64,000 nt of DNA from Homalodisca vitripennis (GCF_021130785.1 NC_060207.1:196056001-196120000), one strand, 5' to 3'; shown: positions 35,431-48,100, counted from the first letter of the stretch. A program made the numbers and translations. Notes: generated by a model not told the origin, from the letters alone.

Positions 35431-36523
35431 AATTTTAGGAACTTAGTATATATCAGGGTTTATTATTAATCATTTACAATTCCATATCTATTTAAATGTT
35501 CACAATTTCGAAAATGTAAATTCATGTAAATGTTTAGCCATTTTAAAACAAAGTTTCTCACGTTAGTCCATGAACTCATAATTATTGCAACACTACAAAA
35601 TTACTAGTAAATGTTATAATGAATTAAATTAAAAATGAATTGTAATGAATAATTTAATATTAAATATGTCTTCAAATTATTAAGATATTAAAATTTGTGC
35701 GTAATATGTCGGTTGACGCAATCAATTGTTAATTAAAATTTTTAATCAATTTAATGAGATATTGTCACAAATAAAATATGTGTTGGTTCATTTGAGGGTA
35801 TTGTACTGCCAATCTAACCTATTATGAAATCCTCTCACAGCAACCCTTGCTCATAATATGTCACAACCTTAATCTTAAACTAAACCAAACTTACAAACCT
35901 TACATTACAAAACGTTTAGAAGATTTTTTGCTATACAATTTATACATTTACCTTTAAAATAAAAACAAGCAGTGGCCTTGTTTCTAATATCTATTATGTA
36001 AGTTACTGTAGTAAATTATGTATGAATAATTGTTTCAATACGATTTTACTTAATGAATAATCCTGGAATCCAGCAATTCAATAGCTTTTAATCACTAATA
36101 AAATATTTACACATATTACAAGATTTTATATTAAATTTTTACGTGAATAATGAGGATACATAATATTTTTTATATCGTTCCACAGTCAAATTTTACTATA
36201 TTTTGTCATTGTATACAAACATGTTAATGGTATCTTTATCGTTAATGGTATAATTCAAAATATTTATTTAAATTAGGCCGAAGCTATGCTTGTATTCTAT
36301 CATAAGTTTTAAACTCATATATTTAAACGTGTGCATATGAGTGAATAATAACTCTATAATCTAAACAATATATATAATTATATATTATAATTATATAAGT
36401 TTATTAAAGGACGTATTTGCTATATTATACCACCAAAAACACTTAAAAAATACATTGGAGGCAAATACGCGACCATAAATTATTTAAAGTTAACCATAAT
36501 CCAATAATTCACTCGGTTTTAAT

Positions 36524-36811
36524 TTGATGGACAACGATGGCGTAATATACTCAAGTAAATCAAATGATCCCGGAGACCAAAAGGATCAAACACAGGATAC
36601 AGTATTGGTTATTGATAGACTGTGTGTAAACTTTACCACTCCAGCGAGACCACATGTTTGTCACCGCTACTTATTAAACAGAAATTTATTTTCATTTATG
36701 TCAGGGAAGCTTTTTTACTTGAGGTATATAATTCTCAGAGAGAAATTCATTAAGCCACCTTCGTTGTATGATGTCATTTGTCAATCTATCCTCAGTACAT
36801 TTCGAGAATGA
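36524..36811 (+). CDS. 95-codon open frame, doubtful
   Basis: ATG at 36527 opens a frame whose first half is hydrophilic and acidic (MDNDGVIYSSKSNDPGDQKD) and comes from locally GC-richer DNA, while the second half is AT-driven and aromatic. There is no clear splice or promoter signal. It might be an exon start that runs on by chance, or a decayed transposon frame. Confidence 0.17.
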   Translation: MMDNDGVIYSSKSNDPGDQKDQTQDTVLVIDRLCVNFTTPARPHVCHRYLLNRNLFSFMSGKLFYLRYIILREKFIKPPSLYDVICQSILSTFRE

Positions 36812-37393
36812 AATGACCTATAGATTTAAATGTTTATAAGCAATCTTAGTAAAGCCTATTATAACATGTGTTGTGGCGTACTTATACATTGTATAGATAT
36901 ATTGAGATCTAAAACGCAATTATGCTCAAAAATAAATAAATACAGTCACTGTGAAGCTAGTTGTGAAGAAAGTTCTATTTAATATTTTCTCAACAAAACA
37001 GAATACTTGCCTAGCTACTCTAAGAGTTATTTTTTGAGTTATTCCTATTAAAAAACTAACAATATTTAATCTATACTCCTTTGTACCTATAAATAATTAT
37101 AATAATATTGTTTAAAAAAACGTTTACAAGTATGAAACAGATATGCACCATAATTTGTAGTAAATATATATAATCCTAGATTATGTTGACTTTGAGTAAT
37201 ATTTAACAAATTACATATTAAAAAATTATAAAAGTACATATAGTAACGGAATTATAAGATTTTAGTAATGGAAGCTAAACGACTATCACGTTTGGTATTC
37301 ACATATCTCAATGAATTCAACAATGGGTAGGAATGAAATAAAGAATTCTCTTACAGTCTGCCTATGAAACAAGATTATTATTACTCTATAAAT

Positions 37394-37414
37394 CTATATA
37401 TATATATATCTATG

Positions 37415-37470
<56 letters not shown>
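37394..37470. repeat. (TA)n microsatellite
   Basis: TA repeats interrupted once by TCTATGTATATT. Confidence 0.97.
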
Positions 37471-37472
<2 letters not shown>

Positions 37473-38170
37473 AAATGATATAGCTTTTAAATTAATTAAG
37501 CGTTAAATTTATTTAAATTTCAACGAGAAAATGAATGTTTTAAACACAGAACAATTTTATAGTTAAATTTTATTTAAAAAAATATTTTGCATTACATTTG
37601 TATTAAATATGTTTTAACTAAAAGCATTATATGCATGAATTGTTTAAATATACTATCTAATTATTTAAATATACATTTTTTTTAGCTATTTTTGATTGAA
37701 ATCTTGAGAGGAACAACATACAAATAGACATTTTGTAACATCAAACTTTCTTGTAGGTGGTTCACTATTTCGCAGTCATATTTTACTATTATTTTTTCAT
37801 ATCTGTATTATTTTTTCAACACCTCTGACTCGCACATATTTTCCGATACATAATTAAACGTTTACAAATTAATAATATTTTGTATCCGTCTATATTTATT
37901 TAAAGCTATATAATAGAATATCAATAAATGATACCTAAATAGGATGATGGATAAACTGTAAAATTTTATATTTGAAATTAAACATTTACTATTAAATTAG
38001 AATACTTTTTAATAATATATAAATTAACAAACATTTAATCAAATAAAGTTAGCATTGACATTTTTCTTGTTGTGTATAATTCATATCTTAACAAGGAAAG
38101 TATACGAATTTATCTCCTATGAAATACTCTTATATAGAGTCTTCTTCAAAAGGATAATCGTGTAAAGTAC

Positions 38171-38228
38171 CTCGCATTGCCGGATATAGCTTTTGTCTGC
38201 TCCCAAAGTCGTCTCCGACACCAATTAA
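38171..38228 (-). CDS. candidate 58-bp exon, weak
   Basis: On the minus strand, TTTATTTTATTGGAGTCATGTAG precedes an open 58-bp segment reading LIGVGDDFGSRQKLYPAMR and followed by GTACTT. Splice signals are acceptable but not strong, and no family is recognised. Confidence 0.17.
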
Positions 38229-39353
38229 CTACATGACTCCAATAAAATAAATGTAGACACCAGTTCTATGTTTCATTGGTTGCACAAATTGCATCTTACT
38301 GTCAGTCCAACCACATCCTTTTTGTATTTATCAAACAAATGGTATTACGCAGTATATAGTTAATCCACAGCGGATTACAAAAATTACTTTATAAAACATA
38401 TGACCCTCAAAATCTCTTCAGTGAGAAAGTCACTTTACACAAGAAAATCACTTCCTCTATGCGGAGATGTGCAGATATACAAAAAGACCTAGTAGGTTAT
38501 GGCATGGCTAACAGTTGCGCGGACTTCTCATACCAGATCTAATTAGGGATTTTCTAATTTCTAGATCTAATTTCTTCACTCTTTAACGCTCTTTCTCAAA
38601 ATTCTTTCCGTGACTCTCTAATATTCCATCATTGGTTATCTTAAACTCCTCCCTCTGACGTCATAAAGGTGAAATCCACATTCCAGACATTATAATTCTA
38701 AAAGTCGAGACTACTGATTATTTTGTTTCCGTAGCTTTCATGAATTATATAAACGTGAGACCGATTCTGGTTTCCGGCCTTAGTGTAAATATTTAAAACA
38801 TCTTATCAGTTATAGATTTATTTAAACTTAAACTTTATAAAAAAACAATTAAGTATATAATATATCGTATTTTAATAGAATAGATAAATAAATTTGTTAC
38901 TTATTAATAATTTGTAAAATTATTTAAATAACCAATACTAGTACATACATTTAGTATTTATTTTACTGCTTTATGCATAAAAAGAATTTGTTTATATAAC
39001 AAACGTTTTATATAAAAATTATGTTAATGCTTACAGACACGTTCACTGTTAGAGAACGAGTATATTACGTGCTTTTCAACCACAGGAGTGTCACAAGCAG
39101 TTTTACCCCCCACAGATGAATGACTTAGTGCTTCTGACACCATCATTTGGGTTATGCTTCTCTCCGAAACGTCCCGTTTTGTTTGCATCTAACACAATAC
39201 ACAGGAGTTCCTGTATTAAAATCAACTTAGTAAATATTTGCAGTAAGTATAAAAGTATTTTATTCAATTTAACGTATAACGCCTTTAAATTTCTCTTCAG
39301 GGTAAAACGACATATGCGCCACCCTGTATAACACAGATTTATGTATTATTAAA

Positions 39354-39855
39354 CCTGCGTACATCCCCCAGATATAGCGGACCTCTGTCCAGTACTGTTT
39401 ATGTGTATGCTTTGGTCAATAGTACTATAATCGTTAATTTATATATAACAGCCGTATGTATAATACAACCTGCGTACATCCCCCAGATATAGCGGACCTC
39501 TGTCCAGTACAGTTTATGAGTATGCTTTGGTCAATAGTACTATAATCGTTATTTATATAACAGCCGTATGTATAATACAACCTGTGTACATCCCCCAGAT
39601 ATAGCGGACCTCTGTCCAGTACTGTTTATGTGTATGCTTTGGTCAATAGTACTATAATCGTTAATTTATATAACAGCCGTATGTATAATACAACCTGTGT
39701 ACATCCTCCAGGTCACGAAGTTATTTTTCCTCCAGTACAAACCATAGGACTGCTTTGTTTGTAAGTAAGTAATCCCAACTTTATATAATACGAACGTATC
39801 TATAATACACTTGTGTACAACCACCAGCTCCTGCCAATTGACCTCTGTCCTCTTA
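39354..39855. repeat. minisatellite, ~113-bp units
   Basis: CCTGCGTACATCC or CCTGTGTACATCC begins units at 39354, 39469, 39581 and 39694 (periods 115, 112, 113). The first three units are nearly identical, sharing AGATATAGCGGACCTCTGTC and GCTTTGGTCAATAGTACTAT. A fourth unit (39694-39808) is strongly diverged, and a partial fifth restarts with CTTGTGTACAACCACCAG and still contains GACCTCTGTCC. Confidence 0.93.
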
Positions 39856-40429
39856 GTGCAGCGTCTTGAGTGTGACGGTGTTACAGAATTAAGTCCAAGG
39901 ACTCTAGATAGGTTCGTATGAAGAGATAAAAAAAATCCAGAGACAAAAAAAAGCTCAAAAACTAACACTTTAGATCGTTTTCAACATCAGAGAGAAACAT
40001 ACTCAACAAAATATAGTGTGGCCTAATTTAAGTAAAGTGGTACTGTCATTGTCTCATCAGGTGTACTATTGATTGCAATAATTTTTAAGCACATCTATAA
40101 GCACGGTAGAGCCACCGAGTATTGTACACAAAATACGTGGCTATAGTAGGAAAAGTTGTTTCAAATGACAATGTTGAGCTCAGCAAAAGTTCAACTTCCT
40201 CTTAGTGAAGCGTCAGGTATATCTGAATCTGTTTACAAACTTGAGTCCAGGAATCACTGCTGCGTGAGCATGATTTAGTCTTCTACCATAATAATCACAA
40301 GGTTTTAATGAAAAAAGATCGCTCTCTCTTTTAATATTTAATGATATCATTCCGAGGGACAGCGCTATCGTCGAGATCTAGGACACTACACTGTTCTTTC
40401 ACTGTCATGTCAGTGTCGCTGGAAAGCAG

Positions 40430-40610
40430 ATTATACTTGTCACTCTAGTGCGACGACCCGAATAAACGCATTAGCTCATCCCTTGCTACCCACCCCGTCA
40501 AAGGCAAGAGTGAGAGAGAATATAAGTTCACGGCAGTCAGGCCACGCCACAGTACTGTGCAAATATTTGATGACGTAGCGTAGAAAGTGTTCGAGCGTAC
40601 CTCAATCTAA
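40430..40610. other. GC-richer islet, unassigned
   Basis: About 180 bp with several CpGs (GTGCGACGACCCG, GATGACGTAGCGTAG) in otherwise AT-rich DNA. No long frame or clear splice pair was seen. It could be a mobile-element fragment or regulatory DNA. Confidence 0.3.
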
Positions 40611-42174
40611 AGTAATGGATGGTTTATCTCTTCTGTAGTAGCACAATTAAAAATATATACATACATGTTCTTTAAAAGAAATACCAATAATTGAAATAAA
40701 CATATATTATTTATCTCTCAACTTACAAATTTGTACGACAAAAATTCTATGCATAATGTCATAAATCTATTGTGATATTATGTTTTTGTTCCAAAAAAAT
40801 AACATGTTTTTGATTTGGTTGTTTAAAAACGTGTGACAAAAAAGAGCCAAGAACAAGATTTAACTGGTCAATACAGTAGTATATTGATTAGTATTTATGT
40901 CTTAAGTTTATTACCATTATCAGTATCAACTGCCTTTTTAAAACATTTTTGTAGCATTCTCTGCTATTATTAAAATTAAATTATTAAAATCAAATTATTA
41001 TTATACGATTATTAAAATCATTTAATTATTAAAATCAATGAAACCACATGGCATTTTTGTTCAAAAAGTTGTCAAAAATATGCATACAATATAAGCAATT
41101 GAAACCATCATTTACTATGCAGTAACTTTACATAACGTATTCTATACTATTGTAAATATTATGTACTAGAAAGTTAGTTACAGTTAACTGGTGTAATGAA
41201 TCTCAAGTTAACCATAGTAATTTTCTCAGGAAGTATAAGGATATGTGCAGGTAGTCTACATGATTATTGACTTGGCAGATAACTGCGTTGATGAACACCA
41301 ATTGAACCACTGGATTGTTTCCAGTCCCTCCTCTTGTTTCAAACATCACTGCACTGTTACGGTCACATGGTATATCAAACATACCTATTGTCTTTGTCTC
41401 TGCTAACTGTCATAAGTTCTAGTGACTCTCAAACTCTCAACGTTCCAATCGATATAGTCGACTGTGACTATTCTTTGTCTACCATCAAATAATCAAGCAT
41501 GTCTGACCATATTACAATTGTCGCTTAAATCATTTGTAATTTTTTGTCTATTGGTGAGTCACTTGCACATTCTGTATCAATATTCCGGTCAATTTAGACA
41601 TTGACCCTTGCAAAAATTCCCAGAAAGCTGAAAATTTTCATAAATGCTAGGGAAAACCATTCTTTTGAAATTGTAAAAAGTCCCCATCGATCCTATGTCT
41701 CCAAAAATGTTTATTCAATGTAAAATTTCGTAAAAATGGGTTATTTGAATTTTTCACCGAAACGGTTAATTTTGTGTCAAATATTTCACTATATCCTGCA
41801 GTTGTAGCTCCTACTGTCTACACATTCGACTCAGACTCTCATCTGTACGATACGTCAAACCAAACGAGCCACTAGACCTTTTCATCGTAAATTTCTAACA
41901 AGTGTAGCGTGGCGTATATCACACCTGCTTATTGAGTATTCAATGTTCCTTGGTAGGTTCGCTTTAGGTTTAACTATTCATTACAATGTTTTTAAGAGTT
42001 TGTTGAAAGAATTAGATGTAACCTTGAAATTAGGAGATTGTTTAACAGTTACCTAAACTGTGTTGTGGGTATATTGAGAAGGTTGATGTTTAAAGCTGTA
42101 GGCTTAAATTAGCAATGAAATTTTGTATGTATAGCATATCTTTATTTCAAAGTGATTTATTCTGTACCGCTACA

Positions 42175-43005
42175 AAATTATAATATGTATAATATAAGTA
42201 TTCTTGCAACCCTGTTAATAATTACTGTTTAGTATTAGTATAATCTCTGATGTTCTTGAAGCTGAATTCCAGGCAGATTAATAACATAAATTTCATGAAT
42301 AATAATCTTTTTTCTCTTTAACATTATAGCCGAATACCGAACTACCTATGATCAGCTATGTCCGTAAGATCAATGAACATTTTTGTATTATAAACATTAT
42401 CTTTCATACGAGACATTTATCTCAATGTAGTGTAAAGTAAATTTGTAAATAGACGAGTAAATTGGCTGTGATGATGATTTATTTCCCAGATTGAAATGGA
42501 TAAAAGTAGTAGTGATGTTTTTGGAACGAGATCAAGTTGTCTTTCTAGATAAATAGCAAAATCCCATCGCGATTTTGTTTAAGGCGAGTCTGAGTCCTTT
42601 CTCGTTTCTTCTTCAAGGTCCTTTTATACTAGAATAATTCTTCGTCTACTTTGATTCTGTTTTCCTTTTTGCGAATACAGGCAATGCCGGGTAAGAAATG
42701 CTCACAACGTGGCATGTGAATTGACGCCTAACAAGTCGATAATAAAGTTTTTATTACACCACTAGGTTCCATCGGCTTCATTCCAAAGAATATTAGAAGA
42801 ATTAGGTCCACAAAAAGGTAATCATTTTGTTTAATTATTGCTACATTTTTGCAGTAAAGTGAAAAAATCTAATGTTTATGTAACATATAGAAGTAATACT
42901 AGCAATTTTTATTTTGTACAGTTAAATTTGCATGTATACTTTTTAATATTTAGTATGTACTACTAAAGATCTCCACCCCATGTTTTACGTCTATTCGGTA
43001 CAATA
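42175..43005. mobile_element. insertion in block II copy C, probable decayed transposon
   Basis: Copies A and B run continuously from an ATATCTTTATTT region to the GCTTGACTGCTTGTAGT region. In copy C these two landmarks are separated by about 830 bp. The insertion includes the THAP-like frame described next. Terminal inverted repeats and target duplications were not identified by eye. Confidence 0.4.
42684..42817 (+). pseudogene. THAP-like zinc-finger fragment, broken
   Basis: ATG at 42684 starts MPGKKCSQRG. The frame then breaks at a TGA. Stepping one base, the sequence continues CELTPNKSIIKF, so a C-x4-C pair followed by a K-F element lies where THAP domains have their first zinc ligands. 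A further in-frame stop (TAG at about 42759) follows. A donor-like AAAAAG/GTAATC closes the segment. THAP domains are found at the start of P-element-type transposases, which would fit an inserted element. The downstream C-x2-H ligands were not found, so this is tentative. Confidence 0.28.
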
Positions 43006-43764
43006 TTTTACCGCGTGACTGCTTGTAGTAGTAGTTCTCGTATTAGAGATTTTATGGTATTTAATAATGTCACGAGATTTCACTATGATTATTCATGTCT
43101 AAGGTTCAAATTCGTCTAATACAGACATAAAGACAAATATCTTCCAAGAACTAATAAAAATATCATAATTTATCAGTTTGATATGGAACGCGTATACAGG
43201 ATACATTGAAACAATAATTATTTTACAAGCAAAAAGATATTAACAATAACAAATAAATAGAAAACAGTGATCCAAATTTTAGGAAATATAATATTTTATC
43301 TGTAATATAAAAATTGCATTAAAGAGATAACATAATTTATAAATTTTAAAATATCGGGCAAATTCTCTACAAGTTGTAATTTTTGTTAAGTAAAGTTTAA
43401 AATAATGTAATTCTTAATTTGTACTAAACTAGTAAGACTGTAGAAAAAATTAAGTTTCTTGTAACCAAGGTAAATGTCTTTTTTATTAGAATATAACAGA
43501 TTTTATAATGACCACATTTTTAGGAGTTGAAATATTTTTATAGTCATAAGCTGTATAATGAAACAAACGTTTATCTATTAATTCTATTACAATAAATTTC
43601 AATATTTTAAAGCCTAATATCTTGGAGTATCTACGAATTTGTAGCGTATTAAAGTACTATTCATTAAATGGGGAAGTTAAAAATATATTCATTGACCTGC
43701 AAACCTGCATCGAAAAGAGCAGTTTACGTAATGCCTCGCTCATAAAACCGCTGTACAAGTATTA

Positions 43765-43855
43765 CATATCGTGGTTTGTTCTGCAGAAACACTGGTCACT
43801 GTACTGCACATATTGTGGTTTATTCTGCAGAAACACCGACCACTGTACTGTACAT
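43765..43855. repeat. 44-bp tandem duplication
   Basis: GTGGTTTGTTCTGCAGAAAC at 43771 recurs at 43815 as GTGGTTTATTCTGCAGAAAC, and the following CACTGTACTG is also repeated. Confidence 0.93.
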
Positions 43856-44087
43856 GTTTTTAATTAGTTTTAGCTCAGTTTGATAACAATCAATATTTGC
43901 AATTTTTACTTAAATGATGCTAAAACAAATTTTTTTTGTTTCGAGTACTTCAGTTACCCAGCCTCAGTTAAAAACAAATAAAATTGTTATATTATGTAAA
44001 AATAAGCATTATAATATAAAGACGACTGACTAATACAATTCGATATAAAACTCTGAATGATGGTAAAATGGTAATGTAAAAAGTAAG

Positions 44088-44158
44088 GGCTCTGTGGTGT
44101 AATGGTAGCACGTTCCACCGGCAAGTGAGAGATCCGGGTTCAAGTCCCGGCGGAGCAA
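44088..44158 (+). tRNA. tRNA-like unit, GGC anticodon (Ala-like), perhaps a repeat
   Basis: This 71-nt unit folds as a tRNA. Acceptor GGCTCTG pairs CGGAGCA except for a G-A first pair; the D arm is GTGT/GCAC with loop AATGGTA; the T arm is CCGGG/CCCGG with loop TTCAAGT; the discriminator is A. The anticodon loop CCGGCAA would place GGC at 44120-44122, but position 33 is C rather than T and two anticodon-stem pairs are mismatched. The internal boxes TGGTGTAATGG and GGTTCAAGTCC fit Pol III A and B boxes, and a seven-T run follows shortly after. A second, more damaged copy 255 bp downstream suggests a tRNA-derived mobile unit rather than a working alanine tRNA. Confidence 0.5.
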
Positions 44159-44342
44159 GCACTTTTTTTATAAAATTTTTATTGAAATTAAGTTAGGCTA
44201 TTGCAACTTATACAAATTTAAAGAATGTAAATCAAAGTCATTTAACTGTTATTTGGTCTTCGATCATATGTTAGATTGGTTATTTAAACACATATATGAT
44301 AGAAACGGCAAAATAAAAAAATATTTAATCGCAAAAAGTAAG

Positions 44343-44413
44343 GGCTCTGTGGTGTATTAGTAGCAAATTCATCCGGCAAGTGTGAGATCCGGGTTTGAGT
44401 CTCGGCGGAGCAA
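44343..44413 (+). pseudogene. second tRNA-like unit, degraded
   Basis: Also 71 nt, with the acceptor boxes GGCTCTG and CGGAGCA intact. The D-loop is altered (ATTAGTA), the D stem is weakened (GTGT/GCAA), and the T arm is CCGGG/CTCGG. Its anticodon stem (TTCAT/GTGTG) pairs better than in the first copy, so both derive from a better-formed ancestor. It is flanked by CAAAAAGTA and TACTTTTTG, which are exact inverted complements. Confidence 0.6.
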
Positions 44414-44604
44414 GTACTTTTTGTGAATCATTGTTTATTGAAATGATATATATTCACATTGTTTTGTTTTTCTTAAGGAAATGTTTGAGATACAGTGTCC
44501 ATGGAGTTAAGAGACAGCTTGATTATTGTGGTAATGAATTGTGTGTTTACAACGCTCTGGTATAGTTTGGTTATTTAAACTTATACGTGGTTATGTTATA
44601 CATC

Positions 44605-44690
44605 TAAGGAAGACCTCATATTGCAGATCTCGAAACGCAGTGTTAAAATTTTCTTGTATCACCGAACGCTAACAAATTTCCGGAAAAACG
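44605..44690 (+). repeat. recurrent CTGAAGA...CGAAACG motif, copy 4
   Basis: AAGACCTCATATTGCAGATC followed by TCGAAACGCAGTGTT and a tail AACAAATTTCCGGAAAAACG, matching the tail of the copy at 29037. It follows block II copy C, as copies 2 and 3 follow block II copies A and B. Confidence 0.5.
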
Positions 44691-44989
44691 TCCTGTTTCG
44701 TTCACCAAATTATAAATGTAAACAGCTTGATTTATATTAACGGACTGATAGTGCCATATAATAATTAAATCATGTGATATAATGCAATAAATTAAATGCA
44801 GTGATGATAAATTCTGACGAACGGAACAGAAATTAGCATAATACGGCACAAATCCAAGCATGCATAAAAACACTTATAATCCAATAAAATTCTATCACAC
44901 TTGAACCTAATACTTGTTAATTGCCCTCATTTACTAAATAGCAAATAAAAACATACCTATATTCAGTAGCTATTTATATTGAGGGTATG

Positions 44990-45160
44990 TCTACAGACAG
45001 AACAGGCTACTAGTAGACCACGCTAATGGGAGACCTCTGTAGTACAGCCTCCGGTGTACAGAGAGCGCATTGTTCCTGCTACAAGCTATATGTCGGATAC
45101 TGTATTCACTAATAGACCAAAACAGAGATATTTCCAGGAACTTGCTGTATGGGAATGTGT
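44990..45160. other. GC-richer islet, unassigned
   Basis: Contains GGGAGACCTCTGTAGTACAG and nearby CTCCGGTGTACAGAGAGCGC. It has slight resemblance to the 39.4-kb minisatellite (GACCTCTGT...AGTAC). No coding frame is supported. Confidence 0.3.
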
Positions 45161-48100
45161 TGTCTACGTAATGCTGTACGATTATCTAATAATTATTCTT
45201 TAAAATACATAATCTCTCCCTATTATTACTTTTAATTGTAAAATAAATAATATAAACTCTAGGTAAAACTGTTAGGTCTTAATCACTATGTGTAAAGACC
45301 AAGTACTCTAATTAGGTGAATTCTGTGAAAAAACATAAATAACTTATTTTGTATTTTCATATTCAAGCAATCTACAGTTAAGTAATTAAATAATTACTAA
45401 AACAAATCTATGAAACATTAATCACAAAATACATCTTGAAAATTAGCCTTACAACCCCACGTGATATAAATATCTTTGTTCTACGGTTTATCATCATTCA
45501 TAGACGAAATTGGTAAACAACCAAACTTAAATTAAATGCAACATGTTTCGTTTAGTCAACAGGTCTAAAACCTTATCTGAAAAATTCGTGTTATTGAGTT
45601 TTACAATCGGTTATACAGATGCCAATATTTAAAGTTTATGCCTAATTGTACTATTCGTATTCGTTTCTTTTCAGTTCTGAAGATTTATAGGAAGAAAATA
45701 GAGACATTTTCTTAAAAAATTATTTAAACTCAGGAAAATAGACTTATACAACTATTTCTATACACACTGTTCGAAGGTTAATATAAACTTTGTCTCATAC
45801 CAAAAATGTAAAATTTAAGAAAATTAATCTCAGTTTGCCTTTAAATGAATTATTTACGTGCAATATAGGTAGTTAGTCTAGCAAATGTTCTTAGTTTTAC
45901 AGAACAAAATATAAATTAATCACGTATTCATTAAAAAAATAAAAAAATCACAAATATGAGCATTGGTTTTCTGGCCTTATTTCAACGTCTTAACATTTCT
46001 TTAATAATAAGTTACAAGTATTATTGTATATATATATATATATATATATATAAATCTTGGTAATGCTTGGTTTTTAGTTGGAATAGAAATTACTTGCAGT
46101 TACCATCGGCTTTGGCATGCAATTCGCCATTGAATAATTTTTACGTCAATCACTGGCATATCCTTAGAAAGGCAACAGTCCTAAAAATAAATTATATGGC
46201 TAGTGTATTCCATTATCCTGGTTCACTTCATAATAATTGAACATAAAATCAGAAAGTGAAAAGGTCTTTTGGACACCAACGATATACACACCTTTATCTG
46301 TAACACTCCATGCTATTTGAATGAATAGCTCCAACAATAGTAACACATGAAAATATAAAATAACATTTATACTTATATTTTACATGAAATGCACATGTGA
46401 GTAAATTTATACTTTATGTGCAATTTACTTAGCAGGCAGCAAGAAGTCAACAAAATCATTATATTTCTTCTAAAAATTGCAGCCCCTTTTAATCAATATA
46501 GGTTATTATCTTTATGAATATACTTTGATTTCTTTATGTAGGCGATGAACCAAAATTTACTTTTTCTGGACGAGTCAAAGCACGAAAATTAATAAGTGAG
46601 TAGGGACTTTAGTTTATACATATACAAAACTAGTTTAAAACAACTTTTAACTTATTGAATTATATTAGTTTGTCGCATTAGAAATTAAATATTCAATATA
46701 TAAACTAAACAAATTGTTTTGTTTATGGTAATATATAAAAATATTTTCTAAATATTATCACTAATTATTAATATTATTAAATAAAATAAATCTATTTTAA
46801 ATTTAATATCAGACACTTTTTGTGTGTTTTAACTGTAATTTTCAGGCATCAATCTACAGACAGCTGAATTCCGACTAAGAATAGATAAATTCTTACATAT
46901 TCCCATCCCAGCTTTCAAGTAAATTCTATAAATTTGAACATCTTATGACATAAAGCACACTCTTATAACAATAACTTAGCATTGTACAGTCAAAATTCCA
47001 CTCAAATTTAATATAGGACTTCTAAATTTGTGTTTATGCTGAATTTAATGGTAAATATGACCCTACCGTACATGACATATATATTATAATGCTACGATTG
47101 AGGATAGCTTATGGATATATTACCCAAAGAGCAGTTCAATCTTACCGCATAATATAGATAAGATAGCATGAATTTGCACGTTGCAATCTTTAATATATTT
47201 TATTCATTAATAGAGTTTTTTTAATATTACTGACTCCATGATAAATTATTCAAACAAATTATTTTTGTAGGATCCTTTATGAACTATTTCAATGCCAGCC
47301 ATCTCACCACCTTATTTCACAACAACAAAAGACTATTATAGTGTGTTGTGATTACAGTATATAGTTCACAATTCGTAGTTATAGGCGTATTATTAATAAT
47401 GAATACGTGAAGCATTTAAATATAGACGAATAGGATTACGATATTCAAGTCAAAAAACATAAAATACGGATGTTTATAAAAGTCTTTAGTTTGTGTGTCA
47501 GTTCTATAGTTCTTGTTGCTTTCCGTTCTCTTTTACGTTCTGAAAAATCTCAGCCAACGTTGTCCTACAAAAGTCTATATTTTCAATGGCATATGTAATG
47601 TTTTTCTGAAATATGTTAAGTCTCATACAAGCACACATACATAACTTTTAACTTCAAGCGTAGTTACTTTTCTAGATTGCTATTCGACGGAAGACATAAA
47701 AGTATTTGTGATATCTATAACATTCTAAGAGCACCAACTAATTTGTACTCACACGGTACAAATTTTCTTTCTAAATAAAAAAAATATGTTCAAAGCACGG
47801 TTTCAACTAAAGATTCTATTTTATTTCTAAATTTGCTTAACATAACGACAAGAGAATGGCTAAGAAGAGAAGACACTTGGCTATATTTATGAAGAATATA
47901 GTGAAAAATCCGTTAGCCAGTTCTAGTTCATGTCGGTGTTGTTCATTGTAAAATAATTCTTTAACTATTTAGTTCTATAAAAAAGCATTATTAACCATTG
48001 AAATATAAGTGATGGCGTATTGAGTAATTTTTCAGCAGGAATAAATATAGATGTCTCTAATATTGCTGCGATTATAAAGTGGGGAATTTAATAAAACGAC

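Larger units (their letters stand above)
41240..43070. repeat. block II copy C (interrupted)
   Basis: Shares with copies A and B: GATGAACACCAATTGAACCA near 41290, TGTCATAAGTTCTAGTGACT near 41407, TATATCCTGCAG near 41791, and GTGACTGCTTGTAGTAGTAG near 43015. Two interruptions are evident: about 190 bp near 41580-41770 inside the region matching the 134-bp unit, and about 830 bp near 42175-43005 that carries the THAP-like remnant. Confidence 0.75.

Noticed and set aside
36364..36402. AT palindrome as a possible cruciform or hairpin element
   Set aside because: Palindromes of pure A/T are common by chance in DNA this AT-rich.
38340..38540. 57-codon plus-strand open frame with protein-like end (DLVGYGMANS)
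   Set aside because: At this base composition frames of this length are expected many times in the window, and no splice or promoter signal supports it.
44118..44124. Functional alanine tRNA call from the GGC anticodon
   Set aside because: C instead of T at position 33, mismatched anticodon-stem pairs and a damaged sister copy make a tRNA-derived repeat more likely.
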